From Sorex araneus (taxonomy: Eukaryota; Chordata; Mammalia; Eulipotyphla; Soricidae), in assembly GCF_027595985.1 (NCBI RefSeq), contig NC_073307.1, forward strand, positions 119,750,678-119,814,677: a DNA stretch of 64,000 nt, written 5' to 3'. This document shows, one piece after another, positions 13,660 through 25,013 of this stretch; positions within the stretch are counted from its first letter, which is position 1, and each line of letters starts with the position of its first letter. The notes under the pieces were generated by a model. That model worked only from the letters and a program-made list of their open reading frames with translations, was not told where the DNA came from and did not search any database. The position numbers were made by a program, and so were the translations under genes.

Positions 13660-14165
13660 GGCTCCTATTTTATACATATATATATATATAATTTTTTTAG
13701 ATTTTTTAAGAATTGTATTATTGAATCACCATGAGGGATATTTAAAACTTATGAGCTTTCATGTTTGCATTTCGTTTACATCCCTGGACCAGTGCCCATT
13801 CTCCTCCACCAATGTTCCCATTATCCCTCCCACCACCCCCAACCCAGCCCCACCAAGCCACCCAACCTCTGAGGCAGCGCATTCCCTTTTGTTCTCACTC
13901 CTGTTGGATGATGTAGTTTGCAATAGAGGTATCTAATGGCCATAATGTTTGGTCTATAGTCTACTTTCAGCACACAGCTTTCAATCTGAGTGGATCCTCC
14001 CAACATTCTCTACTAAGTGTTCCTTTCTCTATCTCAGCTGCCTTTTCTCCCAGCATGTGAGGCCAGTTTCCAAGCTGTAGGGCAAACCTTATGGTTCTTA
14101 TCTCTACTACTCTTGGGTATTAGTCTCGAATTCTGCTACTTTATATTCCACAAATGAGTGCAATT
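13660..14165 (-). mobile_element. (TA)n run followed by LINE-1 3'UTR fragment
   Basis: A TA dinucleotide run (13673-13690) and an A/T-rich tail precede C-rich DNA that reads, on the minus strand, as a G-rich LINE-1 3'UTR (ggtgggaggga-type). The same layout occurs at 29480 and 57420. Its open frames are not genes. Confidence 0.65.
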
Positions 14166-14169
14166 TTCT

Positions 14170-15060
14170 TTTTTTTTTTATTAAAAAAGCATTTATTATC
14201 ACTCTCAGAAAAGTGAAAATCAAAACAACAATGAGGTATCACCTCATACTAGCAAGAATGGTCTATATTTTTTTTATAATTTATTTATTTTTAATTAGAG
14301 AATCACCGTGAGGGTACAGTTACAGATTTATACACTTTTGTGCTTATACTTCCCTCATACAAAGTTCGGGAACCCATCCCTTCACCAGTGCCCATTCTCC
14401 ACCACCCGTAAACCCAGCGTCCCTCCCACCCTCCCCAATCCCATCTTCCCCCCACCCCACCCTGCCACTGTGGCAGGGCATTCCCTTCTGTTCTCTCTCT
14501 CTAATTAGCTGTTGTGGTTTGCAATAAAGGTGTTGAGTGGCCGCTGTGCTCAGTCTCTAGCCTTCATTCAGACCGCAACTCCCTTCCCCCACATGGCCTT
14601 CGACTACAATGTAGTTGGTGATCGCTTCTCTGAGTTGCCCTTTCCCCGGAACGTGAGGCCAGCCTCGAAGCCATGGGGTCAACCTCCTGGTACTTATTTC
14701 TACAGTTCTTGGGTATTAGTCTCCCAATGAGTGCAATTTTCTATGTCTGTCTCTCTCTTTCTGACTCATTTCACTGAACATGATCATTCCATATTGATCC
14801 ACTTTTATGCAAATTTTATGATTTCATTTTTTCTAACAGCTGCATAGTATTCCATTGTGTAGATATACCAAGGTTTTTTTGAACCAGTCAACTCTTGTGG
14901 GGCACTCCGGTTTTTTCCAGATTTTGGCTATTGTAAACAGTGCTGCAGTGAACATACAAATGCAGATGTCATTTCTAATATAGCCATTTGCCTCTTTGCA
15001 ATAGACTCGTATAGCAAAGTTGCAGGCCATAAAATCAATACCCAAAAGGCCATGACTTTG
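14170..15060 (-). mobile_element. LINE-1, 3' end with ORF2 C-terminus
   Basis: The minus strand encodes the end of a LINE-1 reverse transcriptase ORF: ICMFTAALFTIAKIWKKPEC and VYLHNG, corresponding to the mammalian L1 'MFIAALFTIAKTWNQPKCP' region. A G-rich 3'UTR and an A-rich tail follow near 14270. A short plus-strand L1 ORF2 piece precedes it (14190-14265). The element is truncated at its 5' side at 15060, where unit 4 continues for about 830 more bases. Confidence 0.85.
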
Positions 15061-15625
15061 CTATACAGAAATAATAATGGGTAGGGTGAGAGGGACACAC
15101 TTTTAGGTATTGAGGGTTTATTTCTGCCTCTGTCCTCAGGGATCCTTTTGCTGGCAGGGGGTGTTCAGGAGTCACATGGTTACAGGGTTCAAACCCAGAT
15201 CAGCTTTGTGCATGGCAAATGCCCAACTCGATGTACTCTCTGGTTCCTCAATAATAGTCCCTGTGTCTGACACCCTTTTGTTTTCATGAGATGTGGTGGT
15301 TGATCTTTCTGAATTTTATGGACAAGGCGCTACACAAAATTCTGTCTCTAATTCTGTTTCATTGTTCAGCTACCCAGAGAGTTCTCTCCCTCAACTCCCT
15401 TTCCTGCCATCTTGGCCCCACTTCCTCTTAGATTTCACTTTGTTTGTTCGATTTTGGCCCACCCAGTAGTGCACAGGGATTACTTTTTACTCTGCATTCA
15501 GGAATTACTCCTGGCATTGCTCAGGGTACCATATAGAATGCTGGGTATCGAACCTGAGTTGGCCACCTGCAGGCAAACACCTTCCCTGCCAGACTATGTC
15601 TATGGCCCTTGGATTTCATTTCTGA
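15061..15625. other. Intergenic, degenerate SINEs
   Basis: Matches 59627-60165 in unit 4. A minus-strand SINE remnant (15445-15610) is recognisable. No gene is seen. Confidence 0.5.
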
Positions 15626-16180
15626 CAACTGCCAGATACACCAGCAGGGATCATCCTGAAAAAACGACTTCAAGCCTTCGAGATGGAGTCCCTGTCCTCC
15701 CAAACCCCACAGTCCAGCAGCCTAGATGCCCGAATCCAGGTGCTCCAATATGCACCATGACCTCAGGTGCCCTCTCAGCCAGGCTGCCCCTCACAGCACA
15801 GCTGGACTCCTGGCCCAGGTCACAGGCAAACAGCAAACAGCCCTGTGTGCTCAGGTTTACACAACCAGGACCATAACCTGAGGATGAAGAAACCACTGAT
15901 GTCTGAGTAGTTTTCCTGTGCAATTTTCCAGAATTATGGTTTGCAGGGACTTTCCGGGGCTCCACACCTGCCCTTTCTTCTCTCCCCATGACGCCTGTAG
16001 GAAGGAGCACTGGCGGGGCAGTAGATCTCCCGGGCCAGAGGGACCAGCAGCTCCACTGGAAATCAGGGAGGGGCTGCTCCCGAAAGTGATCGACATAACT
16101 CAGCTTACTCAGTTCCCTCTTTCTGAATTAGATTGCAGTTTCCTTAAAATAAAACAAAAGAAAATTTTCCTCCTCTGTGC
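15626..16180 (+). promoter_or_regulatory. Conserved segment with C/EBP-like and kappaB-like sites (orphan)
   Basis: This segment occurs in all four units (also 34981-35500, 43660-44180, 60170-60690) and is not a SINE or LINE I recognise. On the plus strand it has tgtgcaat (15917-15924) and the canonical kappaB decamer gggactttcc (15946-15955), about 30 bases apart; in units 1, 3 and 4 both are kept. It lies between the SAA promoter side and the HPS5 3' end, where human SAA1 sits in the opposite orientation. It could be a relic promoter or an enhancer. No TATA box or SAA exon follows. The role is inference only. Confidence 0.35.
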
Positions 16181-17206
16181 CTAACAGATAGCACAGGGGT
16201 TAAGGTGCTTGCCTTGCAAACTCAAACTGCAGTTCCGTGACCAACACCACATTGCTCCCCTGAGCACTGCCAGGAACAATCCCCAAGACCCTCTCAGTGT
16301 GGCATCACGAACCACCCCTAGGACCCGTGGACCCTTGAGTACTCTCAAGGACTGGAGCTTCTGCCTTAGACTGTGTGGTAAGATGTGCCAGGTGTATGAA
16401 GAGCTTTATAGCAGAGAGAAAATCCACAAGATTCACATCACTAAGGTCAGTGTTTTTTTTCTTTTGGCTTCACCAGCGTTGCTCAGATTTGTTTCCTCTG
16501 GTTCTGCACTCAGGGATCATACCTGGCAGTGCTCAGGGGATTCTATGGGATGCCAGGAATGGAAGACAGGTTGGTTGCATGCAAAGCAAGTGCTCTACCT
16601 TCTGTACTATATTACTCTTACCCCTCACGGAGGTTTCTTTCTCTCTTTTTTTCCTTTTAGGATCACACCTGGTGACACTCTGGGTTTATTCCTACTCTGC
16701 ACTCAGGAATCACTCCTGGCGGTGGTCCGGGGACCATATGGGATTCCAGGGACTGAAACCAGCTTGGATCTCATACAAAACAAATGCCCTACCCATTGTA
16801 CTATGAATTCGCCTCCAGTGACCCCCAACTGAGATAGCACAACCTTTATTCTAAGCCAGAAATCCTTGTTCCGGCCAGTTGGGGTCATCCAACTCCTGCC
16901 TATAGCGAACATGAATATGAGTCGAGAACAGCATACAGTTCCCCTCAGGACATTACATGAAGCATGATCATCTGTCCAAAGGCTGTCCAGTCCTTTTTAA
17001 AATTCTTTGACACATCTGTCAGGACTCAGGGCTTACTCCTGGAGGAATTGGGAGACCATAAAGGTTGCCAGGGATGAAACACTGCACGAAAGGTCAGCTG
17101 CATGCAAGACAAATGCCCTACCCGCTGTAACATATCTCTGGCCCTGACCCTTCTTTCTTTTCCCCTCCCCCCTTCCTTTCTCTTTTTTTTATTCTTTCCC
17201 AATAGG
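16181..17206 (-). other. SINE-rich DNA between the conserved segment and HPS5 3' end
   Basis: Degraded SINEs are visible at about 16190-16300, 16465-16625 and 16640-16815, and one at 16990-17145, mostly minus-oriented. A minus-strand AATAAAGG at about 16840 could be an old polyadenylation site. The long open frames here are SINE translations. Confidence 0.5.
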
Positions 17207-18491
17207 TTTATTCAAAGAGAGCTTCTGAATAGGGTTTGCTGACACTGCTTGCAGACAATGGTGTCTAGTTTCAGGTTAATTTGTCCAGGTTGGTCTAGTG
17301 TGAATCCTGCCCTTGTAACTGAGTACAGGTGAGAACTATTAACACACGCCAAGGATGCTCTAGGAATCCACACTGCCATGTCACTTGGACTCACTGGCCC
17401 GAGATAGAAACAGATCTCAGGAGCTGTCCCAGTACTTTGAGGATTTGCCGGCTCTTGGCATGGGAAAGTAAGATAGTCACCTGCTTGAACTTGAGAATTC
17501 CTCGGCAGGTCAGGCCTCTTCCCCCACTAGAAGCTGGGAAACTCAGGCTCTGAGCAGCCTGTTTTTTTCTTTTTGGCGATTTTGTTTAGGAAAGATTCGA
17601 GATAAAACATAGTTAGGAATAAGTTAGCTGTACAGAGGTTCAAAGTAGAAGAGAACAAATACTGGGTAAGTACTAAACATGAGCTCATAAGAAGCAATTT
17701 GACTTAAATCATCTCCTTTGTATCTTCATTATTTCATAAATTCTGTGTGTCAATCCCATGACACCAGGTCCTATCTCAGAAGTTTTGCAATATTCTCATG
17801 TAACCTGTAAAGATCAACTCCTATAAATTATACTTTGTATTCATGTGCCCAGGACAAGGTACTTCTGCTTCCTGGTGGCCGAGAATTGTTCCACTCCAGC
17901 GGAAAGGGGCAAGTAATACTGTAGTTGAGACATGGGTGGTGGCACTGTGACCATTCAGAATTGGATTCCAGAGTACTCTCTTCAGCAGTGAATTTTCAAC
18001 CATTACTGAACCACAGCAGGTAGGGAGTTTGCCTTGCACTCGGCTGACATGAAAGATTAATTGCTCAGTCCCTCTTGAAGAGCCCATCAAGCTACTGAGA
18101 GCATCCCGCCCACAGGGCAGAGCCTGAAAAGCTACCTGTTGTTTATTCGATATGCGCAAAACAATAACAAGTTTCAGAATGGAGATATTACTGGTGCCCG
18201 CTCGAGCAAATCGATGAACAACAAGAGGACAGCGATACAGTGCTACAACTCATCTTTGATGGAGAAATATGGGCAGTCCCAGAGAGAGTCAGATGGCAGA
18301 GGGTTACTAAAAAAAGTACTCCCCAAAGGAGGTAGGCTGGTCCTGCCCTTTAACAAACACAATCAGCAGGTTCAGGCGCTGGGTTCATGATCTCCCAACA
18401 TACAATGTGGATTGCTGAATCTTCTTCCACCCAGGCCTGCTGAGACCAGAGAAACTGATCACATTTCTCAAGCATGCTTTGTACCAAGGCT
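17207..18491 (-). pseudogene. HPS5: HPS5 last coding exon and 3'UTR, orphan copy (unit 1)
   Basis: HPS5 is a subunit of BLOC-2, needed for lysosome-related organelle biogenesis. The coding part is 18491-18350; the minus strand reads RALVQSMLEKCDQFLWSQQA, matching my memory of the human C-terminus (ALIQSMLEKCDRFLWSQQA). Human ends at QQA; here the frame reads on (WVEEDSAIHIVCWE...) to TAA at 18352-18350. The 3'UTR holds a family B SINE and ends at AATAAA (17212-17207). The next SAA unit begins to the right instead of more HPS5 exons, so this is a detached terminal exon left by the duplication. The copy attached to the real gene should be the one at 63.2 kb. Confidence 0.8.
18005..18250 (+). 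mobile_element. SINE family B
   Basis: It has 'gagcctgaaaagctacc', 'attcgatatgcgcaaaac' and 'cccgctcgagcaaatcgatg', and lies in the HPS5-type 3'UTR. It is shared with 62755-62985. Confidence 0.8.
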
Positions 18492-18869
18492 CTGAAATCG
18501 CAAAGGAAAGAAACAGGCACATTACTTCTCATTTTCACGTTTCCAAAAACCTTAACATACGGAGATGGAAGATAGCTCTAAGGGCAGGAGTGCTTGTCCA
18601 TCAAGTTTGACCCCCAGTACCACAGAAGGCCAGGCAAGGCTGGGCTTAGTCCTGGTGGCCTCACACCACTGCTTGGCAGGCCCTCCTGCACAAAGAAAAC
18701 CAAACAAACTAAAAGCCTATGAGGAATTGAAAAAGCTACTGATTCTGTGCGTTTAAAAAATGCAATCAATGGCAAGATATTACAAAGGTCAGGGCCCTGG
18801 CCTTGCACAATACCACCCCGGGTTCTATTCCAAGCTCCCTACATACTTCCCCCAAACCTGCCAGGAATG
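18492..18869 (-). other. HPS5-derived intron DNA (unit 1)
   Basis: Matches 63232-63614. It contains an old SINE-like block (about 18565-18710). No exon is seen. Confidence 0.55.
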
Positions 18870-19235
18870 ACTCTTTTTTAAAATTTTTTTAGTGAATCAC
18901 TGTGATGTACAGTTACTAGGTTATGAACTTTTGTGTCTGCATTTCACTCATACAGCGATCGTTTACACATCCCTCCACTAGTGACCAATCACCTCCACCA
19001 ATGATCTCAGTATCCCTCTCACCATCCCTACCCAAACATCCACCACCCCAACCTAAACCTCTTCAGATGCGTATTCCCTTTTGTTCTCACTCTTTTTTGG
19101 GTGTTGTAGTTTGCAGTAGAGGTATTGAGTGGTCTTCATATTCGGTGTATAGCCTACTTTCAGCTCGAATCTTGCAACCCAAATGGGCCCTCTCAACATC
19201 CTCTACTTGATGTTCCCTTCTCTATCTGAGCTGCC
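18870..19235 (-). mobile_element. LINE-1 3'UTR fragment
   Basis: C-rich plus strand (ccatccctacccaaacatcc), with 'gtagtttgcagtagaggtat' as in the other L1 3' ends of this window. It matches 63615-63980. Confidence 0.7.
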
Positions 19236-19298
19236 AGGAATGACCTTTGAGCACAGGGCCAGGAGTAAGTCCTGAGAAAAGCCAGGTGTTGCTGAAAA

Positions 19299-19333
19299 CT
19301 TAAGAAAGAAAGAAAGAAAGTAAGAAAGAAAGT

Positions 19334-19409
<76 letters not shown>

Positions 19410-19542
19410 AGAGAGAAAGAGGGAGAAAGAAAGAGAGAGAAAGAAAGAGAGAAGAGAGAAAGAAAGAGAGAGAAAGAAAGAGAGAAAGAAAGAAAGAGAG
19501 AGAGAAAGAAAGAAAGAGAGAGAGAAAGAAAGAGAGAGAGAG

Positions 19543-19609
<67 letters not shown>

Positions 19610-19703
19610 AGAGAGAAAGAGGGAGAAAGAAAGAGAGAGAAAGAAAGAGAGAGAAAGAAAGAGAGAAAGAAAGAAAGAGAGAGAGAAAGAAAGAAAGAGA
19701 GAG

Positions 19704-19782
<79 letters not shown>
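19299..19782 (+). repeat. (GAAA)n / GA-rich microsatellite, about 480 bp
   Basis: Long purine-only tract of GAAA units with interspersed GAGA, containing two similar internal halves (note the repeated 'gaagagagaaagagggagaa' blocks at about 19409 and 19609). It lies at the join between unit 1 and unit 2. A similar tract is at the unit 3/unit 4 join (47050). Confidence 0.95.
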
Positions 19783-20635
19783 GCTACGGGCTATAATTAT
19801 AATATATCAAGTAAAGCGTTCACCCCGCATGCAGCCAACCTGAGTTTGATCCCATACCACACGGTCCTAAAACACTGACAGAAGTAAATGCTGAGTGAGG
19901 ATCTAGGAGTAACCCCTAGGTATCAACAGGTTTGGTACCAAAGACAAAAAATATAATCAATATAGTGAAAAGGTATCCTATAGGAAAGGACTTCTGTCTT
20001 ATATTCTGTACCCAGGATATATAACGAACTCATCTGACCAAAAACAAATAAGGGTCAAAACAGATGGCACATTGGGTGGGGAGCTTGCCTTCTAAGTGGC
20101 TGACCAGGGTTGAATCCCTAGAATCCCATATCAGTAGAACTGTGATTCTTAGGGGGCTATTTGGAGGAGATAACTAAAAATTATTGCTGAATGGGTATGA
20201 AGCTCCAGTTTGTTGAAGAGATATAAAGAAATTCAAAGTTTCAGAGACTGGAGTGATAGTCCAGTGGGTATGGCTGGTTTGATTTACGGCATCTGATATG
20301 GTCCTTGAGCACCACCAGGAGTAATTCCTGAGTGTAGAGCCAGGAGTAGCCCCTGAGCATTGCCGGGTGTGACTGAAAAGGGAAAGAAAAGTTTAGTTCT
20401 GCAAGATGTAAATATTAGAAACTGGCTGTGTAATTTTAATCATGTGAATATACTTTACAATACTTAACAATGGGTAAGACGGTGATTTTGGTATCAGTAT
20501 TTTACCAACCACAAAATACAAAAAGTGGGACTGAGATAACTAGCTATTCGGTACTAAGAAAACTCTTCTGCATTTTCTGTCCGCCCCAGGACTGCTCTGG
20601 GCTACTGTCAGATCATTGCTTGGAGGACTGTGTAG
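19783..20635. other. Unit 1/unit 2 junction DNA
   Basis: Degenerate SINE pieces (19795-19950, 20050-20120, 20225-20385) and a block 'tagaaactggctgtgtaatt' (20410-20575) that recurs at 37800-37960. No gene is seen. Confidence 0.5.
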
Positions 20636-20800
20636 CTAGAGCACGCAGAAGAGCCAGTGCTTGCTGTGCACCTGTCCCCTACGCAGTTCCCCAGGCCTCG
20701 TCCGCCTCCCGCCACAGCGCCCCCTGCCGCCCGCGGGTCGTGCGGCTTTAGCAGCGCTCTGTGTCTACTATGGGACTCGCCCCTAGGTTCCAGGTCTGGG
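20636..20800 (-). pseudogene. SAAL1: SAAL1 exon 1 fragment (unit 2)
   Basis: The minus strand keeps 'agcaagcactggctctt' and the GC-rich 5'UTR with cgcgggcggcaggggg, but the section carrying the start codon is deleted. The same deletion is seen in unit 3. It is followed by the same T run and LINE block that flank genuine SAAL1 at 3170. Confidence 0.7.
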
Positions 20801-21410
20801 GAACTATTTTTTTTTTTCAGGATATTTTCTCACTTTATTAATTTTTTTGAATGAGTATTTTATCGTGTTTTCAGAGACTTGTTCCCATTCCGTATTTCAA
20901 GACCAATCCCACGACCATGACACCTTCCCACCACCATTATTTTGGATTTCCCCCCCCACACACACCACCACCCAAGCCTCCCCCTAGCAGATGCTAAATT
21001 ACTTATTTTGAAAATGCTTAGAATGAAGAGTATGAGATGTTGCTCGTGGAATTCTAAAATAGTTTGGGGTTGGAGGCACCTCTGCGACCTGCTGCTCTAT
21101 TCCAAGATTCATTTGCTGACATGGGGACTGGAGTCATAGTACAGCTGGCAAGGCACTTGTGGTACACACTGCCAATCCACGTTCGGTTCCTAAAACTCTC
21201 TATGGTTCCCTGAGACCAGTCAGGAGTGATTCCTGAGCACTAAGCAAGGAGTAGGGCCTGAGCACAACCAGATGCCCCAATCCCCACATATTCCTGTTTT
21301 AATTTGGTTATTAGAATTTTCTGGGATGCTCATGGAATATCCCTATAGTACAAATAGGCTCATGTACTCAGGAAATGTCCCCTACTATTTTATACCCAGA
21401 CACCAACAAC
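20801..21410. repeat. LINE block and SINE remnant 3' of SAA-b
   Basis: Matches the LINE-like block at 3245-3365 and 4010-4090, then a degraded SINE (21125-21290). No gene is seen. Confidence 0.5.
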
Positions 21411-21429
21411 AACTTGGATTTCACAAACC

Positions 21430-21435
21430 TTTATT
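21430..21435 (-). terminator. SAA: SAA-b polyadenylation signal
   Basis: AATAAA on the minus strand (plus tttatt after 'cacaaacc') in the same context as SAA-a. Confidence 0.65.
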
Positions 21436-21599
21436 AAACACTTGCTGCTCTCTTTATCAAGTATCAACTGCTAAAAATTAGTATTCAATGTAGGTTCAAT
21501 ACTCGAATTTAGGTCAGGAGCTGTCCTGCCCCGCTGAGGCTCACAGCCGGGTCTCCTGAGAGCAGGTGAGGATGAAACTCAGTACTTCCTAGACAGGCC

Positions 21600-23989
21600 T
21601 CAATGCCGGAAGATATTGACGTCTTCATCAATCCAGTCCCATTCATTGGCAAATTGGTCATCCATGGAATCTTGCTGTCTGTGGCCACTGTCTCCATGGT
21701 TTAAAGTCTGTGCTTCTTGGGTAAGTCTCTCTGAATCACTGGAACAGAGTGCAGGAGAAAAAGATAAACCAGGGGTAGAAGAGCAATATTCCCACCTTCG
21801 CATCTCTCTCCCTTTCCAGGGAGCCAAGAAGAGAGAAGCTGTAGGATTGGCCCTGCGGGGGCATTGCCCAGCTCTGCCCACACTGACCCCTGTGTGCTGG
21901 GAGAACAGCCCTGAGCTGTGGGTGGGACTCGCCCTCCCCCTGGCCTTATTCTCACTCTCTCAGACACTCCCATCTCACCTTGGGCACAGAGGAGAGTGGC
22001 AGAGGGGAAGACCACTCCCTCCACCGACACCCTGCTGAACACAGTTAGAATTTTCTGACCCTTCTCACCCACCCCTGCACCCTTACCTGGTCACTTTGTC
22101 TGCTGAGACACCGCCCGGGCCCCTTGGTGCAGCAACATAGTTCATTAGGGCAAGGATCAATCTGCCTAAATTTTCGTTCTCGACCTCTTGCATGAATTTG
22201 TGGGCTCGGTAGGGTCCCACCATGGCCTCTGGAACTAAAAGAAAGTGATGAAACGCAGAAGATCACGATGCGGGGAATTACATTTAAAATGCTCCTGCCC
22301 AGATTTCAAGAGCTTGGGACAAAGCACCTGGAAGCAGATGGGCTTTGAAATGAAGGTCCCTTTCCCCTCCCTCTGGTTACCATTGAGAAACTCAATACAA
22401 GACTGATTCTGTGTGTCCCCCTCTGACCCCTGTTGCTGCTTTGACGATGGCTGTGTGTGGAGTATACACCCCAACCCTTGTACTATCTCCCATCTCTCTT
22501 TGGACTATGCTCTGTTACCCCCTTGTGCCTCAGTTTCTCTGTTAAGAGATGCCTGCATCAGGGATGGAGCAATAGCACAGCGGATAGGGCCTTTGCCTTT
22601 TACTCGGCTGACACATGTTTTATTCCCAGCATCCCATATGGTCCCCTGAGCACCGCCAGGAGTAATTCCTGAGTGCAGAGCTAGGAGTAACTCCTGTGCA
22701 TTGCCCAGTGTGGTCCAAAAAGCAAAAAATAAATAAATGAATAAATAAATAGAAGAGAGAGATGCCTACCTCAAAGGATCCAAGGATTACGACATGAAGA
22801 TAATAATGAGCTTTTTCGCACTTGAAAACTACTAAATGACTCATTTGCATTTGAAAACTCTAAAATGGCTTCGCCTTATTAAAAATTCTATTATTTTGAC
22901 TGTACTACTGAGGCTCCAGCCAGAGAAGTAGGAGAGGCACATGCCCTGCACGCAGCTGACCTGGTTTGATGAGCACTACAACAGAGATTCTCCCCAAGTT
23001 TCACTAGGACTGACACCTGAGCATAGAGCCAGGAGGAAGCCCTGAGCACACTCAGGTGTGGCCCCACCCCATTACCATAAACTTTAAGAGCTAAAGAATT
23101 GGAAACCTAATTCCTAGGTTTGACAAAGTCACTTCAGAGAGCATCAAAATGCTTAGCTCGAACCTCGATTAGGGAGCAGTAGGTCCTTCTTTGCATTATT
23201 TAAGGAACCTCTCAGCAAGAGCCCAGAGGGTAGGGCATTTGCCTTGCACGTGGCCAATCTGGGTTCAATTCCTGCACCCCTCTCAGAGAGCCCGGCAAGC
23301 TACCAAAAGCATTTCCCCCACAAGGCAGATCTTGGCAAGCTACCCTTGGCGTATTTGATGTGCCAAAAGTAGTACCAAGTCTCACAATGGAGATGTTACT
23401 GGTCCCTGCTCGAGCAAATCGATGAGCATCAAAATGGTAGTGACAGTGATTTAAGGAACAAGCATCTCTGAATTCCAACTCTCATCCTCAATCCTGTTAA
23501 AACCTGGGCGACCAACTTTATGTGCCCTGGGGTCTACAGGTATCCACAGAAGAGGAAAAAAAACTGGTAAAATGCTGGGGTAAAATCCTTCCTCAGGGTT
23601 GAGTGATAGTTCTGTGGGGAAGGCACTCACCTTGCATGTGGCAAAACCCGGTTAGGTTTCCAGTATCCCATATGGGCCCCTCCCCCGCCCCGTCCCCGCA
23701 TCACCAGGATTAATTTCTGAGTGCAGAGCTAGGAGTAACCCATGATAAGCCTTTGGTGTAAACCCTCCCAACCCAACCCGGCAAAAAAAAAAATCAGAAC
23801 TTCCTGTCTATCCACTGGGGGACCGTGTCCTCTGCTATGGAAACTACAGGGGACAGCCTCATTACAGACCCTGACCCCCAATATCCCCGGGGCCTTACCT
23901 TCACCAAAATCCCTCATGAATGAGAACCAACTTTGGCTGCTGACGCAGAGAAACAAAGAGCAGAAAATGACGGCTGTGGACAATTGCAT
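21600..23989 (-). CDS. SAA: Serum amyloid A, copy b (divergent, open but shortened)
   Basis: Coding exons are 23989-23899, 22228-22087 and 21738-21600, with intact splice sites, giving 123 residues. The signal peptide (MQLSTAVIFCSLFLCVSS) and QSWFSF start are kept. Exon 3 is open but heavily changed: only parts such as NYVAAPRGPGG recall [14 protein letters not shown], and it is one codon longer. Exon 4 keeps HGDSGH and DDQFANEW, but its first ten codons are frame-shifted and then restored by a second indel. TGA at 21602-21600 removes the last seven codons (GLPEKY end). Introns are about 97% like SAA-a by eye, exons far less. The promoter is intact. It is either a rapidly evolving secreted protein or a recent pseudogene that happens to stay open; I cannot decide. 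Confidence 0.65.
22562..22752 (+). mobile_element. SOR-like SINE in SAA-b intron 2
   Basis: Counterpart of the 7570-7740 element, with a longer AAAT tail. Confidence 0.85.
23210..23455 (+). mobile_element. SINE family B, uninterrupted (empty site of the unit 1/4 insertion)
   Basis: Continuous from 'agcccagagggtagggcat' through 'ctggtccctgctcgagcaaa'. It shows the state before the retrocopy and inverted arm were inserted in units 1 and 4. Confidence 0.85.
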
Positions 23990-24825
23990 CTTGCTGTAGG
24001 TACACAAGCAACAATGAGGCAATTCAGGCTGTTGCTCTGTAAGATTGACCCAGGCTCACATTCTGCAAAGAACTTCCACTTACATGCATGGATTGGCATG
24101 TACAGAGATAATAGATGTGGAGAGATATGTCCTGATCATCTAAGATACATTTAGAATATTTATTCTTTGTTTCTACTAGTTTCTTCAGAATCCTAATGCT
24201 TTTCTAGGATTTACTAGAGGCTTGATACTCACAGCAATTACACTGGTCTTTCAGTGTAAACCGTTGTCCATTCCTAGCATCCCTCCTCAGCTCTGAGATC
24301 TAACTGCATAGCAGGTTTTCCTGGATCCATGGGAGGATCCTACCTCTGAAATAGCCCCTGAGTTTAAAACTCCACCAATATTTGTGGTGTGTCTCCTCTA
24401 GCCACCACTGACTGACCATCGCAGGCACAAACAACATAATTTCTAATGATTTTCGAGACTGAAATGTATTCGGGGGGGCTGGGGAGTTACCTAAAAGGGC
24501 TGGGGCACCAGCTTTGCTCCCGCAGGTGCTCCAGCATTTTGAACTTGGGCTGGGAGAGGGGGTTATCTGTACACTGTCAAAGTGACCCTGCTGACACGAA
24601 CACAATTTCTGAGCAGAGTCACAGAGCACTGGGAGCTGTCCCCAGAAGCCTGAATAGTGCTGGGAGGTCCAGCAACAACAATGCCAAAACGAGTAGCCCA
24701 TATGAGGAGACCCAATGGTCAGAAAGTTCAGTCAGGAAGGATGCAGCCCAAGAACGCTGCTGAGGAAGAGGATTGCCCCCCACCCCCACATACAGAAGGA
24801 AACTTGGAATGTTCTAGAACCTCAC

Positions 24826-25013
24826 CTTTGCTGTCTCTTCCTGCTGAGTCTCCTGGTGCGGCCCAGCAGTCTGTGCTATCTGCTGGGGAAGGTGTCTCTG
24901 CTATATATACAGACACTTGTTCACAGAGCACATGGGAAGAGAGGGTTGAGGCAAAACAGTGCATTTGGGGAAATCCCTTGTGTGCAGAGCACACATTACC
25001 TGATTGCACAAAT
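24826..25013 (-). promoter_or_regulatory. SAA: SAA-b exon 1 and promoter
   Basis: The exon 1 donor (CAAAG|GTGAG, last exon base 24826), TATA box (24910-24901), kappaB decamer GGGATTTCCC (24977-24968) and C/EBP site ATTTGTGCAATC (25013-25002) are all unchanged from SAA-a. Inducible transcription is therefore likely, although the encoded protein is altered. Confidence 0.8.

Noticed and set aside
15651-16010. 119-codon minus-strand open frame in the conserved kappaB segment
   Set aside because: Present in all copies but without splice signals, start context or recognisable family; it changes frame in unit 2.
16209-16832. 207-codon plus-strand open frame
   Set aside because: Made of several consecutive minus-oriented SINE remnants; the same translated phrases occur at many SINE sites.
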